Shown: positions 24,495 through 33,784, numbered from the stretch's first letter. The stretch: 64,000 nt of DNA from Alphaproteobacteria bacterium (GCA_017937705.1 JAGBDC010000026.1:51830-115829); one strand, 5' to 3'. Notes: generated by a model from the letters alone, not told the origin. Program-made: numbers and translations.

Positions 24495-24719
24495 CTATAA
24501 CTTTTCTTTTATTTCAACCCCGAAACTCTGGTTATTCTCACAAAGCTCGCCATTTGCAATCGTAACATTTCCGACTTTTAAGCTAACCGTATTTTCGCAT
24601 CCTCTATTTAGTTTTATTATATTTCCTTTACGCAAATTTACAAAATCCGTAAGATTTATTTTTGTTTCTCCCAATACGGCTTTCACCTCAACTTTTATCT
24701 TATTCGTGCGAATATCCAT
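24495..24719 (-). CDS. Stand-alone SpoA/FliN-like domain protein
   Basis: A 74-residue protein consisting almost only of a SpoA (surface presentation of antigens/FliN C-terminal) domain: LGETKINLTDFVNLRKGNIIKLNR, then VSLKVGNVTIANGELCENNQSFGVEIKE. In flagella and type III secretion this domain forms the C-ring. I prefer the ATG at 24719 with AGGGTG and TAGGA upstream, over a GTG at 24740 without a site. No flagellar or secretion gene lies nearby; it sits at the head of the lipid A operon, nine bases before the acyltransferase. Confidence 0.75.
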   Translation of the reverse strand: MDIRTNKIKVEVKAVLGETKINLTDFVNLRKGNIIKLNRGCENTVSLKVGNVTIANGELCENNQSFGVEIKEKL

Positions 24720-24830
24720 TCCTATCACCCTATGCTTCACAATTAGCTATACCATATTTTTATAAAAAACCAAAAGATTTTAACATTTATCAAGAACAAA
24801 AATTGTTAAAAATAATTTCTGCCAAAATAA

Positions 24831-24859
24831 TTGACATTACAATTAAATGATTTTAACTT
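24831..24859 (+). promoter_or_regulatory. Probable hydF promoter
   Basis: TTGACA (24831-24836), 17-base spacer, TAACTT (24854-24859); about 38 bases before the hydF ATG. Confidence 0.5.
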
Positions 24860-24896
24860 TATTTGATGAAAAAAACAGAATTTTTGAGGTGTAAAA

Positions 24897-26108
24897 ATGA
24901 GCGATATTGCAAAAGCAACTCCCAGAGCTTTGCGCTGTATAATCAGCATGATAGGAAGAACAAATGCCGGAAAATCATCTTTAATAAATGCGATTTGCGA
25001 ACAAGACGTAGCCATTGTTTCCGAAACCAAAGGCACTACCACCGACGCCGTAGCCAAGCCGTACGAATTATTGCCTTTAGGTGCCGTAACTTTGTATGAT
25101 ACCGCAGGGATTGATGACAAAACCGAATTGGGAGCTTTGCGAATTAAAGCCACCTTAAAAGTGCTATACCGAACAGATATTGCTGTTTTGGTATGCGGTA
25201 ATGATGGAATTGAAGATGTTGAAAAAGATATGATTACTCGTTTTAACGATATGAAAATACCGTTTATTATCGCTTTTAATAAAAACGACATAAAAAACAC
25301 AAGTCAGAAAGATATTGATTTTTGCAATAAAAACAACATCAGTTATGTAGAAGTTTCTGCAGCAAACGGACTAAACATAAACAAGTTAAAACAAGCAATT
25401 ATTGATATTGCCCCCGAAGAAATGAAAACCGATACTCTGCTCGCCGGAGATTTATTCAACAAAGGCGACACCGTTGTTATGGTTGTTCCTTTAGATTTAT
25501 CCGCTCCGAAAGGACGTTTGATTTTGCCGCAAGTTCAAGTTTTAAGAGAAATTTTAGATACCGGTGCGGTTGCCATCGCTGCAAAAGAAAATGATTTAAC
25601 TCAAACACTTGATAACTTGAAACAAAAACCGACTTTAATTATTTCTGATTCGCAAGTTATCATGAAAGTAGCTCCGCTTGTTCCCGAAGATATAAAACTG
25701 ACCACTTTCTCAATATTATTTGCTCGAAACAAAGGAGATTTAGCAACTTTTGTAAATGGGGCAAATGCTATCGACAACTTGAAAGACGGAGACAAAATAT
25801 TGATTGCCGAAGCCTGTTCTCACCATATTCAATCTGACGATATCGGCAAAGTAAAAATTCCTAATTGGCTGAAAAAATATACCGGAAAAGACTTAATTTT
25901 TGAATTTTCTCAAGGCGGAGATTTTCCTGATAATCTGGAAGATTATGCCCTTGTCATTCATTGCGGAGCTTGCATGTTAAACCAAGTTGAAATGGGAAGA
26001 AGAATGCGTGAGTGTGTACGCCGAAATGTTCCTATAACCAACTATGGTGTAGCCATATCAAAAACTCAAGGTGTACTTGAAAGAGTGATAAAAATATTTA
26101 ATTTATAG
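24897..26108 (+). CDS. hydF: [FeFe]-hydrogenase H-cluster maturation GTPase HydF
   Basis: HydF is the scaffold on which the 2Fe subcluster is built by HydE and HydG and then passed to HydA. The 403-residue product has a GTPase domain (GRTNAGKSS P-loop near residue 20, KGTTTDA, DTAG, NKND), a dimerisation region and the C-terminal cluster-binding residues in CSHHIQSDDIGK and HCGACMLNQ. GAGGTG ribosome site. It stands alone here: hydE, hydG and the hydrogenase are not in the window. Its presence implies anaerobic hydrogen metabolism. Confidence 0.95.
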   Translation: MSDIAKATPRALRCIISMIGRTNAGKSSLINAICEQDVAIVSETKGTTTDAVAKPYELLPLGAVTLYDTAGIDDKTELGALRIKATLKVLYRTDIAVLVCGNDGIEDVEKDMITRFNDMKIPFIIAFNKNDIKNTSQKDIDFCNKNNISYVEVSAANGLNINKLKQAIIDIAPEEMKTDTLLAGDLFNKGDTVVMVVPLDLSAPKGRLILPQVQVLREILDTGAVAIAAKENDLTQTLDNLKQKPTLIISDSQVIMKVAPLVPEDIKLTTFSILFARNKGDLATFVNGANAIDNLKDGDKILIAEACSHHIQSDDIGKVKIPNWLKKYTGKDLIFEFSQGGDFPDNLEDYALVIHCGACMLNQVEMGRRMRECVRRNVPITNYGVAISKTQGVLERVIKIFNL

Positions 26109-26127
26109 ATGTTTTTTGTCATATTTA

Positions 26128-26156
26128 TTGACAAAAAGAGAGCAACAAGTTACAAT
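26128..26156 (+). promoter_or_regulatory. Near-consensus promoter of the large HExxH gene
   Basis: TTGACA (26128-26133), 17-base spacer, TACAAT (26151-26156). The -35 box also forms the right arm of a small inverted repeat with TGTCA at 26117. Confidence 0.65.
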
Positions 26157-26184
26157 GTCGACATATAGCAATAAGGTTTAGCCG

Positions 26185-28056
26185 ATGGTATCAAAAGAAG
26201 TTCTCTACTCTGATATTGAAAGCATTTGTAAAGACACAAATGCCATGTATGGTTGCTATAATGATTTGCACGAATTTGGTCCTAACGGTGAAGCAACAAA
26301 ACTACCCGAGTTTATCGAAAAAGCAAAATCTCTTATGGGCAATAACGCTTCGCATTACTTGTATCAGGCCGGAGTTATACGTCAACAAATCGGAGGAAAT
26401 TATGATTTTAATTTTCCATTTGATGTTATGGACGGTGGAGGAATGAGCTATAACCAAATCGGAGAAAGTGACGGCTATGATTATCGTTTCGTCTTTTTCT
26501 TTGATGATAAAACAGATAGTGACCAATACAATATATATCATGAACTTGGCCATTTGATGCAATTTGAACATAAACTTTTTCAAGCAAAGGAAATAAATCG
26601 GCTTTATAAATTCTTGTCAAAGGGCGTAACCAAAAAAGGAATTCCCCAAAGTAAAATGACTAAACTTTTTGTTGATAGTTTTGCTTATCAAGAGCATCTG
26701 TGGGAAGTTCACGCCAATTCTTTTGCGACTGCTTGCATAATTTTGAGAGCTGACAACGAAAAAGAACGTAAAAAACAAAGCTTTGACTGTTATCTTCGCT
26801 CTGCAAACACTTTTTTTGAAGGGCTTAAAGACAGTGAAAAAGAATATCCGGGAATGAAATATTATTCCAATTTACCTCTGCAAAAACACGTAATCAAAGA
26901 AGTTAATCGTTGGTTTGCAAGCGGAGAAATAAGCCAATACAAAGATGAAAACGGCAATATTGATTTTCATAAAGTTGCGCTTAAAACTCGAGATTTGGTT
27001 CTGAAATATTCTTATTCTCCCCGTACGTTTAAACAATTTTTAGATATGGACTTTTTATCCGCTCATCCCATAAGCGAAAAAGGTTGGCGACGTTCAATTC
27101 CCGAAGCGCTTATTGCCGCAACAATAAAGAAAATACACAACCCCGACCAACAAAAAAATACTGAACGTACCGACTATCATGAACAACTTGATTTTTCTCG
27201 AAATTATCCTGAATATAAACCTCTTCCCGAAAGAGACGAAGCCGCAAAACTTATTAATATTTGTTGTCGGCTTGATGATGCTTTAGTCAATCTTACTAAC
27301 GGTCTTGAGGCTTTAGAAATTGAAATTGACACTTATGATGAACTCGATTTAGACAGGCTCATTAAATATGGTAGTTTTCCTCATAGCGTAATTAAAACTC
27401 TCAGCAATAAAATAGCCGAAGAAGGTAAAACAGATGAAAAAACAGCCTCAACCTTATTGTTAGAATACAAAGAGATAACAGACAAGCTTCTCGCAACGGA
27501 TTACGATAAAGAAAAAATTTGCAACATAATGAATGCGATGAATCAACCTGCGCTACGTAATGCTGTTTGGGATATGTACTATTCTCGTAGAACAAACGAT
27601 GACACCCAAATTGATATTGCTTCTGTACAATTACCGCTTCAAAAAGAAACAAAACGCTCAATCCAAAAAGCAGAATTTCAACTGATAAAAGACATCAGAA
27701 AAATTATCGTAAATGAAATTTTTGAAGAAGGGACACCGATTGAAACTTCCAAACAGCATAAATTAATGCAAAGTATTATCGAGACAATGAGTTCCGAACC
27801 TAAAAAACTTGAACAAAGTGATTTTGCCGAAAAACTGTTGCAAAATTTAACTACAAACGAAAAATTACAAGAAAAAATAAAACCTTCATTAATTGAAAGT
27901 TTGGATAAAATTCATACATTATACTTTATGGATACCCAAATTTTCAGTCAAGCAATCAGCAAACACAAAAAAGCATTAGAACACTACATCGGCGATGAGA
28001 AAAAGAAAAACGAAATAAAAATACCGACAAAACGTCTTAAAAGTAACAACCGCTAA
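26185..28056 (+). CDS. Large HExxH zinc-metallopeptidase-like protein, unknown family
   Basis: A 623-residue protein without a signal peptide. Around residue 118 it has NIYHELGHLMQFEHK (HExxH zinc site), and about 50 residues later HLWEVHANSFATACII, where Glu is suitable as the third ligand, a gluzincin-like arrangement. The rest is helical and charged; the C-terminal 250 residues lack motifs. It is probably a cytoplasmic or specially exported protease; substrate and family are unknown. It is followed 62 bases later by another charged protein and may be co-transcribed with it. Confidence 0.6.
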   Translation: MVSKEVLYSDIESICKDTNAMYGCYNDLHEFGPNGEATKLPEFIEKAKSLMGNNASHYLYQAGVIRQQIGGNYDFNFPFDVMDGGGMSYNQIGESDGYDYRFVFFFDDKTDSDQYNIYHELGHLMQFEHKLFQAKEINRLYKFLSKGVTKKGIPQSKMTKLFVDSFAYQEHLWEVHANSFATACIILRADNEKERKKQSFDCYLRSANTFFEGLKDSEKEYPGMKYYSNLPLQKHVIKEVNRWFASGEISQYKDENGNIDFHKVALKTRDLVLKYSYSPRTFKQFLDMDFLSAHPISEKGWRRSIPEALIAATIKKIHNPDQQKNTERTDYHEQLDFSRNYPEYKPLPERDEAAKLINICCRLDDALVNLTNGLEALEIEIDTYDELDLDRLIKYGSFPHSVIKTLSNKIAEEGKTDEKTASTLLLEYKEITDKLLATDYDKEKICNIMNAMNQPALRNAVWDMYYSRRTNDDTQIDIASVQLPLQKETKRSIQKAEFQLIKDIRKIIVNEIFEEGTPIETSKQHKLMQSIIETMSSEPKKLEQSDFAEKLLQNLTTNEKLQEKIKPSLIESLDKIHTLYFMDTQIFSQAISKHKKALEHYIGDEKKKNEIKIPTKRLKSNNR

Positions 28057-28118
28057 ATTTATTTTGAATTTATTTTTTAGTATGTTATAATTAGGCGAAT
28101 TTTATAGGAGTTTTGAAG

Positions 28119-28961
28119 ATGAAAAACGAAGAAATAGCTAAAAAACTTGGCAATCTTGCACAGTTGTATGAACAACTGAAAGCTTTGCGTGCCTCTCAAG
28201 GCGAAGAATTTAGCACCGAAGATGAAGAACTTCTTTCTCGTGCCGAACTCCTGTTAGAAGCACTAAAAAACTATATGTACCAATTTGGCATGTCAATTTA
28301 TCGCACCAAAAAAGGAAAACGTTTTTTCAAAAAATTTATTCATGACGAAGATGAAGTTCGAGGTTTTGACGAGCTTGACACACATTGTTTTGAGTTTCAA
28401 GAAAATGAACCCAGTTTTTTACAACGTTTATTGGAATATAAACCGGCTGACAGGATTTTGATGAACGATACGGTTGAAAATGTGGTTACTGAATTATATG
28501 AAAAAGACCCGCAAATGGTAGAAATTTTTGATGAGCTCGTTGAAGAAGAAAAACAACGTTGTATTGAGATAATCAAAGAAGGTCAGCTTGATATTGATAT
28601 CGAAAAAACCTTTGAAATCCAAAATGAAATCACCACTCCGGAAATTAAGATTGAGCTAGATGCTCCGGCTATTGATATTACGGATATTGAACAAGACATT
28701 GTTAGAGAATTTGACAGCGAAGAATATACTCCGGAAACAATAGAGGAAGAATTTGAAGAAGAATATATTTCTCAACCGCAATCACGCAAAAAATCCCGCT
28801 CGTCAAAAGGCGGAAAAGCACCGAAACAAGCAAGAGTAAATAATTTGATGCAAGAATCCTATGACTGCGGAACTGCTACGGTAGAGAAAAAGAAAAAATC
28901 TAATCGAGCAAAAGAAAATATTGCTCCCGAAATCAGCAAAGATAATTCAAACTCTCGTTAA
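28119..28961 (+). CDS. Acidic coiled protein with lysine-rich tail, unknown function
   Basis: A 280-residue hydrophilic protein: helical N-terminal half (AKKLGNLAQLYEQLKALRA...), very acidic middle (EEFEEEYI) and a basic low-complexity tail (SRKKSRSSKGGKAPKQ..EKKKKSNRAKEN). No family recognised. The ATG at 28119 has AGGAG eight bases upstream. The terminator at 28969 ends the unit. Confidence 0.65.
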   Translation: MKNEEIAKKLGNLAQLYEQLKALRASQGEEFSTEDEELLSRAELLLEALKNYMYQFGMSIYRTKKGKRFFKKFIHDEDEVRGFDELDTHCFEFQENEPSFLQRLLEYKPADRILMNDTVENVVTELYEKDPQMVEIFDELVEEEKQRCIEIIKEGQLDIDIEKTFEIQNEITTPEIKIELDAPAIDITDIEQDIVREFDSEEYTPETIEEEFEEEYISQPQSRKKSRSSKGGKAPKQARVNNLMQESYDCGTATVEKKKKSNRAKENIAPEISKDNSNSR

Positions 28962-28992
28962 AAAAAGAAAAGTCCTGCTATCGCAGGACTTT
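28962..28992. terminator. Bidirectional terminator
   Basis: AAAGTCCTGC (28969-28978) pairs with GCAGGACTTT (28983-28992); A run on the left, T-rich on the right; separates two convergent genes. Confidence 0.75.
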
Positions 28993-29012
28993 AACTTTCT
29001 CGTGCATAAAAA

Positions 29013-29414
29013 TTAATCAATGTAAAGAACGTTATAAATTCCGTTTCGCTGTATTGTGCTATTACTTACACATTTTTCTACCGTCGTACCGGTTGAACGT
29101 GAAACAAGAGTAAAGCACTGTACATCATCGTTATAATAAGGCTGGTAGTTAGCATTAACAATATAATTACCGATAACCGAACCTATTAGACCTGCAAACA
29201 AATATCCGACCGGATTTCCGCTATGATGTTTATGAACTACATAATGCGGTTTTGGTGCATGATGCTTCCCTCCTCCATGGTGTTTTATCGGTTTATGAGG
29301 CATAGGTCTGGAAACAGGAGGTCGGCCTTTATCATGCCCTTTATGATGAGGAGCTGCCAAAACAGGGCCGGCAACTAAAGATAAAGCCAAAGCGGTTATT
29401 ATTATTTTTTTCAT
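29013..29414 (-). CDS. Exported histidine-rich protein, possibly metal-binding
   Basis: A 133-residue product: signal peptide (MKKIIITALALSLVAGPVLA), a 50-residue His/Pro/Gly/Lys-rich stretch (HHKGHDKGRPP, HKPIKHHGGGKHH), a hydrophobic glycine-rich segment (YLFAGLIGSVIGNYIV) and a short domain with two Cys. The glycine-zipper-like segment and His-rich part suggest an envelope protein that may bind metal; this is inference. The ATG at 29414 with AGGAG is preferred over an earlier in-frame start. Confidence 0.75.
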   Translation of the reverse strand: MKKIIITALALSLVAGPVLAAPHHKGHDKGRPPVSRPMPHKPIKHHGGGKHHAPKPHYVVHKHHSGNPVGYLFAGLIGSVIGNYIVNANYQPYYNDDVQCFTLVSRSTGTTVEKCVSNSTIQRNGIYNVLYID

Positions 29415-29477
29415 TTTTACTCTCCTTTTTGTTATCCCATACACAGACTTAAACGAAAGTAAAAAGAAGAAAGTTCA

Positions 29478-29510
29478 AAAAAAACACCCGAACTTTCAAA
29501 TTCGGGTGTC
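29478..29510 (-). terminator. Terminator of dxs
   Basis: On the minus strand ACACCCGAA (29509-29501) pairs with TTCGGGTGT (29492-29484), followed by eight T residues. Confidence 0.85.
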
Positions 29511-29515
29511 GGTAC

Positions 29516-31267
29516 CTATCTTATTTTTTCAATATCTTCAACGATTTGCTCAACCGTTAAATGATATTTTTTATAAAGTTCCTTAAGCGGAACTCTGTCC
29601 GTAAATTCTTTTATTGCTCCGAAATTAAGCACTTTAATATCGTCAGCGCCATAAAAACGAGCTATTTTTTCACCAAAACCGCCGTTCAATTCTCCATCTT
29701 CCAAAGTTATGACAATTTTATGATTTTCTTTCAGTTGATTTAGCATATCCTCATCAATTCCGGTAATATAACGAGGATTAATCAAAGTTGCATCTATGCC
29801 TTTTTCTTTTAACTTGTCAGAAACTTGCATTCCTAAAGAATAAAAACTTCCCAGAGCCAAAATAGCTATCTCGCTACCTTTTTTCATCAATTTATATTGG
29901 TTTAATTTACCATAATCCTTATCAACGTCCTCTTTTGAGTGAACCACCGCTGATGGTACTCGAATAACTACCGGATTTTCATTTTGTTCAATTCCCCAAT
30001 TTAACATTGCCAAATATTCTTCTTTAGTTGTCGGAGCTAAATAAACAATGTTTGGAATATTTGAAATTAGCGGAATATCAAAACTGCATAAATGAGTTAC
30101 ATCTGCACCGCTTATTCCACCCCAAAATACTAATATTACCGCCGGATTTTTATTAATTGCCAAGTCTTGAGATAATTGGTCATAAGTTCTTTGTACAAAA
30201 GAACTCAAAACCATATAAACCGGTTTTGCTCCACCTTTTGCTAAAGCAGAAGAAAAAGCAACCGCATGCTCTTCGGCAATCCCTACATCTACAAAATTTT
30301 TACCCAATATTGCTCGTCTTTCAGGTGTTAAACCTACTGCTCCGGGAGTACCGGCATTAACAACCACCACCTTGTCATCTTCGGCAATTTTATTTGCTAA
30401 AAAATTAAATGTAATATCGTTATAATTTTCTCCGTTCATTACATATTTGGGCTCACCGTTTTCAATATTAAACGGAAAATTCCAATGCCATTTTTCTTTA
30501 TTCTCTTCCGCAAATTTATATCCTTTTCCTTTTTGAGTGTGAACATGAACAATCACCGGTTTATTTATATCTTTCAACTGTTGCAAAATATCAATCATAT
30601 CCTCGATATTGTTACCGTCTGCAACGTAATAATATTCAAACCCCAGAGCCTTAAACATATTACATTCAGCCTGTCCGTTTGTTTCTCTCAATAAGCGAAG
30701 ATTGGTATAAATTCCGCCTTGATTTTCGGCAATCGACATCTCATTGTCGTTTATAATTATTATAATATTGCTGTTTAATACGGCAGCATTGCTCAATCCT
30801 TCCAAGGCTTCTCCTCCGGAAAGAGAACCATCGCCGATTATGGCAATAACATTGTGATTTTCTCCTTTTACATCACGAGCTTTTGCCATTCCGCAAGCTA
30901 AACTTATTGACGTAGAAGTATGTCCCACAACAAAATGGTCATGTTCACTTTCTTGAGGATTGGTATATCCTGAAATTTTAGACATTCCTTCCTCGGTTAT
31001 AAAACCATCTTTTCTTCCGGTTAAAATTTTGTGCGGATAACATTGGTGAGATACATCATAAATAATTTTATCTTTAGGAGAATCAAAAACATAATGTAAT
31101 GCCATTGTTGTTTCAACAATACCCAAGTTTGGTCCGACATGTCCACCAATTGTACTGTTTCGATTTAATATTGCGCTTCTTATTTCTTTTGCTAATTCTT
31201 TTAACTCATTAATTGTCAGATTTTTTATATCTTTCGGACTGTTTATCGTATCTAAATATGACATCAT
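29516..31267 (-). CDS. dxs: 1-deoxy-D-xylulose-5-phosphate synthase
   Basis: A thiamine-diphosphate transketolase-family enzyme condensing pyruvate and glyceraldehyde-3-phosphate, first step of the MEP isoprenoid route and a source for thiamine and pyridoxal. Motifs: GGHVGPNLGIVE, YDVSHQCYPHKILTGR, GHTSTSIS, IIGDGSLSGGEALEG..NDNEMSI (ThDP site), then EEHAVAFSSALA with GIAEEH catalytic Glu. At 583 residues it is shorter than usual proteobacterial Dxs (about 620-640) and resembles the short forms I know from Firmicutes. AGGAG precedes ATGATG, so 31264 is an equally good start. Confidence 0.88.
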   Translation of the reverse strand: MMSYLDTINSPKDIKNLTINELKELAKEIRSAILNRNSTIGGHVGPNLGIVETTMALHYVFDSPKDKIIYDVSHQCYPHKILTGRKDGFITEEGMSKISGYTNPQESEHDHFVVGHTSTSISLACGMAKARDVKGENHNVIAIIGDGSLSGGEALEGLSNAAVLNSNIIIIINDNEMSIAENQGGIYTNLRLLRETNGQAECNMFKALGFEYYYVADGNNIEDMIDILQQLKDINKPVIVHVHTQKGKGYKFAEENKEKWHWNFPFNIENGEPKYVMNGENYNDITFNFLANKIAEDDKVVVVNAGTPGAVGLTPERRAILGKNFVDVGIAEEHAVAFSSALAKGGAKPVYMVLSSFVQRTYDQLSQDLAINKNPAVILVFWGGISGADVTHLCSFDIPLISNIPNIVYLAPTTKEEYLAMLNWGIEQNENPVVIRVPSAVVHSKEDVDKDYGKLNQYKLMKKGSEIAILALGSFYSLGMQVSDKLKEKGIDATLINPRYITGIDEDMLNQLKENHKIVITLEDGELNGGFGEKIARFYGADDIKVLNFGAIKEFTDRVPLKELYKKYHLTVEQIVEDIEKIR

Positions 31268-31431
31268 ATTCTCCTAATTTAGTTTTTATCTTATATAATA
31301 TTTTTTATTATGTTCTCTTCAACAAATTTATCAAAACATCAACATTTTTATTTTTTGTCAAAAAGCGCTTGATTTTGTCACAAAATTATAATAGACTGTA
31401 TTCAGTCAAACAAATTATTTATATTTATTCT

Positions 31432-31881
31432 ATGAAAGAAAACAGTATAACAGGCGCGTATGCCTACATTTATGGTACAGAACCATGTTCTCCCCTCATC
31501 TTCTTACAAGAATCTCGCTACGCAGAAAACTTTGATGGAGTAACCATTAACGGTCACAATATCGAATTCAAATTTCACGGTTTAGATTTTTGGCAGGAAA
31601 ATGACGTGTATAACGATATAGAAATGCACTTCCGACGCCGCCTTTGTCGTAAGATTTCGTTCATGACCGAACATAATCGTTTCGTTGTTATAATGCACGA
31701 CGATCCTGAGGAGAGAGAAGACTATCTGACCGCAAAGTCTGATTTGGAAAGCTATTTCAGTGGTGGCACAACACACCAACCTCGGCTCCGTGCCGAATAT
31801 AGCTTATACCAGAAAGGAAAAAACTGGCGAGATAAGGCGCTTGTCGAAGCCGAAATGGCTTCGATAAGCTCAAAGAAGTAA
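31432..31881 (+). CDS. Protein of unknown function
   Basis: A 149-residue soluble protein (MKENSITGAYAYIYGTEPCS...) with WQENDVYNDIEMHFRRRLCRKISFM and VVIMHDDPEEREDY. No family recognised. An upstream extension to 31213 would be hydrophobic and antisense to dxs, so I use the ATG at 31432. There is no Shine-Dalgarno sequence, and the coding stretch looks more GC-rich than its surroundings. Confidence 0.6.
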   Translation: MKENSITGAYAYIYGTEPCSPLIFLQESRYAENFDGVTINGHNIEFKFHGLDFWQENDVYNDIEMHFRRRLCRKISFMTEHNRFVVIMHDDPEEREDYLTAKSDLESYFSGGTTHQPRLRAEYSLYQKGKNWRDKALVEAEMASISSKK

Positions 31882-31892
31882 CATTTCTTTGC

Positions 31893-31936
31893 CCAAAAAA
31901 ATCCCCTTTACAACTTCGGTTATAAAGGGGTTTTTG
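31893..31936. terminator. Bidirectional terminator
   Basis: CCCCTTTA (31903-31910) pairs with TAAAGGGG (31923-31930), flanked by an A run and a T run; lies between convergent genes. Confidence 0.8.
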
Positions 31937-31937
31937 C

Positions 31938-32822
31938 TTATATACTATTGATGATGTCTATGTAATAGTCCAATGCTACTCTAACCTTCAAAATATCTTT
32001 TACTGAACGATGAGATACCAAATACATTGTTAATTTAGGTTCACAAGGAATATTATCTATATAAACAAGTCCGGCTTTTTCTTTAGCAAAATATACCGGC
32101 ATAATCGAAATTCCCGCTCCTCCCATAACCATCTTATTAATAACGTATGTGCTATTTGAATAGCATACTGATTTTTTAGCTTTTTGTACCAAATAGCGAG
32201 ATGTTTCATAATCTTTCCATTCATTGTGCTTGAAAATCAAACGATGATTTTTAGCTAAATCTTCTAAATCTTTAGGAAATGAATTTTTTTGAATATAGTC
32301 AAATGATGCAAAATATCCGCACTCAACCTCTTTACTGGCAACAACCACCAAATCTTTTCCCTTTGGTACTTCATACCCCAGATAAATATCATAAGATAAA
32401 TGACTCAAATCAGGAACATAGTCTAACATATCAACATGTATTGACATATCAGGATGTGCAGCAAGTGCATCTCCTAAAGTTTTATTATAAATATTACAGC
32501 GCAAATTTCTGTCATAAGCAATTTTGACTTCTCCCTTAACTTTTCTGTCAGGATCAACTACACTATACGCTTGTTGTAAACTCTTCTTGATACTTCCGGC
32601 AACTTCAACTACTTTTTCACCATAATCGGTTAGAGTACATCCTCTTTCATCAGAAGAAACAAGCGGAACACCTAACTCAGCTTCAAGGTTCATTAAATAT
32701 TTATTTAGGGTATCAACAGATGTGTTCAAACGTTTAGCGGCATTTCTTTTTCCGGCATTATCTTTTATGGCTTGCAAAACCATAATACCTTCCATATTCA
32801 TTAAATCTCTTTTGCTAAACAT
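31938..32822 (-). CDS. LysR-family transcriptional regulator
   Basis: A 294-residue product with an N-terminal winged helix-turn-helix (ILQAIKDNAGKRNAAKRLNTSVDTLNKYLMNLEAELGVPLVSSDERGCTLTDYGE type) and a LysR substrate-binding fold with MVMGGAGISIMPVYFA near residue 250. LysR proteins usually respond to a small metabolite and act on a divergent neighbour; none is obvious here. The ATG at 32822 has GAGGTG six bases upstream; a GTG two codons earlier overlaps that site. Confidence 0.88.
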   Translation of the reverse strand: MFSKRDLMNMEGIMVLQAIKDNAGKRNAAKRLNTSVDTLNKYLMNLEAELGVPLVSSDERGCTLTDYGEKVVEVAGSIKKSLQQAYSVVDPDRKVKGEVKIAYDRNLRCNIYNKTLGDALAAHPDMSIHVDMLDYVPDLSHLSYDIYLGYEVPKGKDLVVVASKEVECGYFASFDYIQKNSFPKDLEDLAKNHRLIFKHNEWKDYETSRYLVQKAKKSVCYSNSTYVINKMVMGGAGISIMPVYFAKEKAGLVYIDNIPCEPKLTMYLVSHRSVKDILKVRVALDYYIDIINSI

Positions 32823-32893
32823 GTACACCTCATATTAGAATTTATTAATATAATATATATAATACTATTAATTGCAAGTATTTTTTTTTACAA

Positions 32894-33784
32894 TTATCCT
32901 ACATCAACACCCAAAAACATTTTAGCTAACAGACCGATTAAAAACGAAATGAGAGCCACCGACAAACTGATTGTAGCCATCTCTATAAACTTTTTCCAAA
33001 ATGATTCTGATTTTACTACGGCGATATAATAGTTGAAAATAAACACCAAAAATACCACGACCATCAACATACAAACCAGTGCAAAAATATACATATTTTG
33101 CGGAAATAAAAGATATGGCAAAACCAATGCAACGACAGTAATCAAATAACTGAAACCGGTATAAGCGGAAGCTTTTAAGGCATTGGGGTTACCATCTGCT
33201 CTTTCCGCCAAATAATTAGAAGCAGCCATTGACAATGTTGCCGCAATTCCGGTAATGATACCGGCCATTGCAATCAAACGATTGTTTGCCAAAACAAATG
33301 TTAAACCGGCTATTGTGCCCGTAAGTTCGACCAAGGCATCATTAAGCCCTAAAACCATTGCCCCAACATAGTTTAATCGCTCCTCATCTAACATATCAAT
33401 AAGATGTTTTTCATGTTCTTTTTCTTGAGCAATAATATTTTTAACTTCAGGGATTTCTTTCTCTAATTGTTTAAGACCGCTAATCCCTTCGTATTCGTGA
33501 AGTTCTAAAGTTTTTATCACGAATGTATATCCTAGAATCAGTAACAAAAAACGATACCACCAAACTTTTATCATATTAGGTTTGACTTCTTGGCCGGTAT
33601 ATTGTTGCCATATATGAGCATGACTCAATTCATCTTTAGCAATTTTTTGCAAAACTTTTTTGTTCTTTTTCTCCTTAACCTTTTCTGCAAAATGATTATA
33701 GATAACCGAACTGGTAATTTCATCTTTTTGAAATTCAAGCATTATATTTTGTGATATTTGTGAATGAGCAATGTCTTTTTTCAT
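32894..33784 (-). CDS. Ferritin-like/VIT1 (MbfA-like) iron or manganese transporter
   Basis: A 296-residue two-domain protein. Residues 1-130 form a rubrerythrin/ferritin-like helical domain with Glu/His residues at EFQKDEITSSVIYNHFAEK, AKDELSHAHIW and NIIAQEKEHEKHL; residues 145-296 form a CCC1/VIT1 membrane domain with NDALVELTGTIAGLTF and several helices. MbfA proteins of alphaproteobacteria share this layout and export iron, protecting from iron and peroxide stress. The ATG at 33784 has AGGAG; a longer frame upstream is hydrophobic and has no site. Confidence 0.88.
   Translation of the reverse strand: MKKDIAHSQISQNIMLEFQKDEITSSVIYNHFAEKVKEKKNKKVLQKIAKDELSHAHIWQQYTGQEVKPNMIKVWWYRFLLLILGYTFVIKTLELHEYEGISGLKQLEKEIPEVKNIIAQEKEHEKHLIDMLDEERLNYVGAMVLGLNDALVELTGTIAGLTFVLANNRLIAMAGIITGIAATLSMAASNYLAERADGNPNALKASAYTGFSYLITVVALVLPYLLFPQNMYIFALVCMLMVVVFLVFIFNYYIAVVKSESFWKKFIEMATISLSVALISFLIGLLAKMFLGVDVG

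Noticed and set aside
31213-31431. N-terminal extension of the protein at 31432
   Set aside because: The extension is antisense to the dxs start and AT-rich hydrophobic; the ATG at 31432 gives a compact soluble protein.
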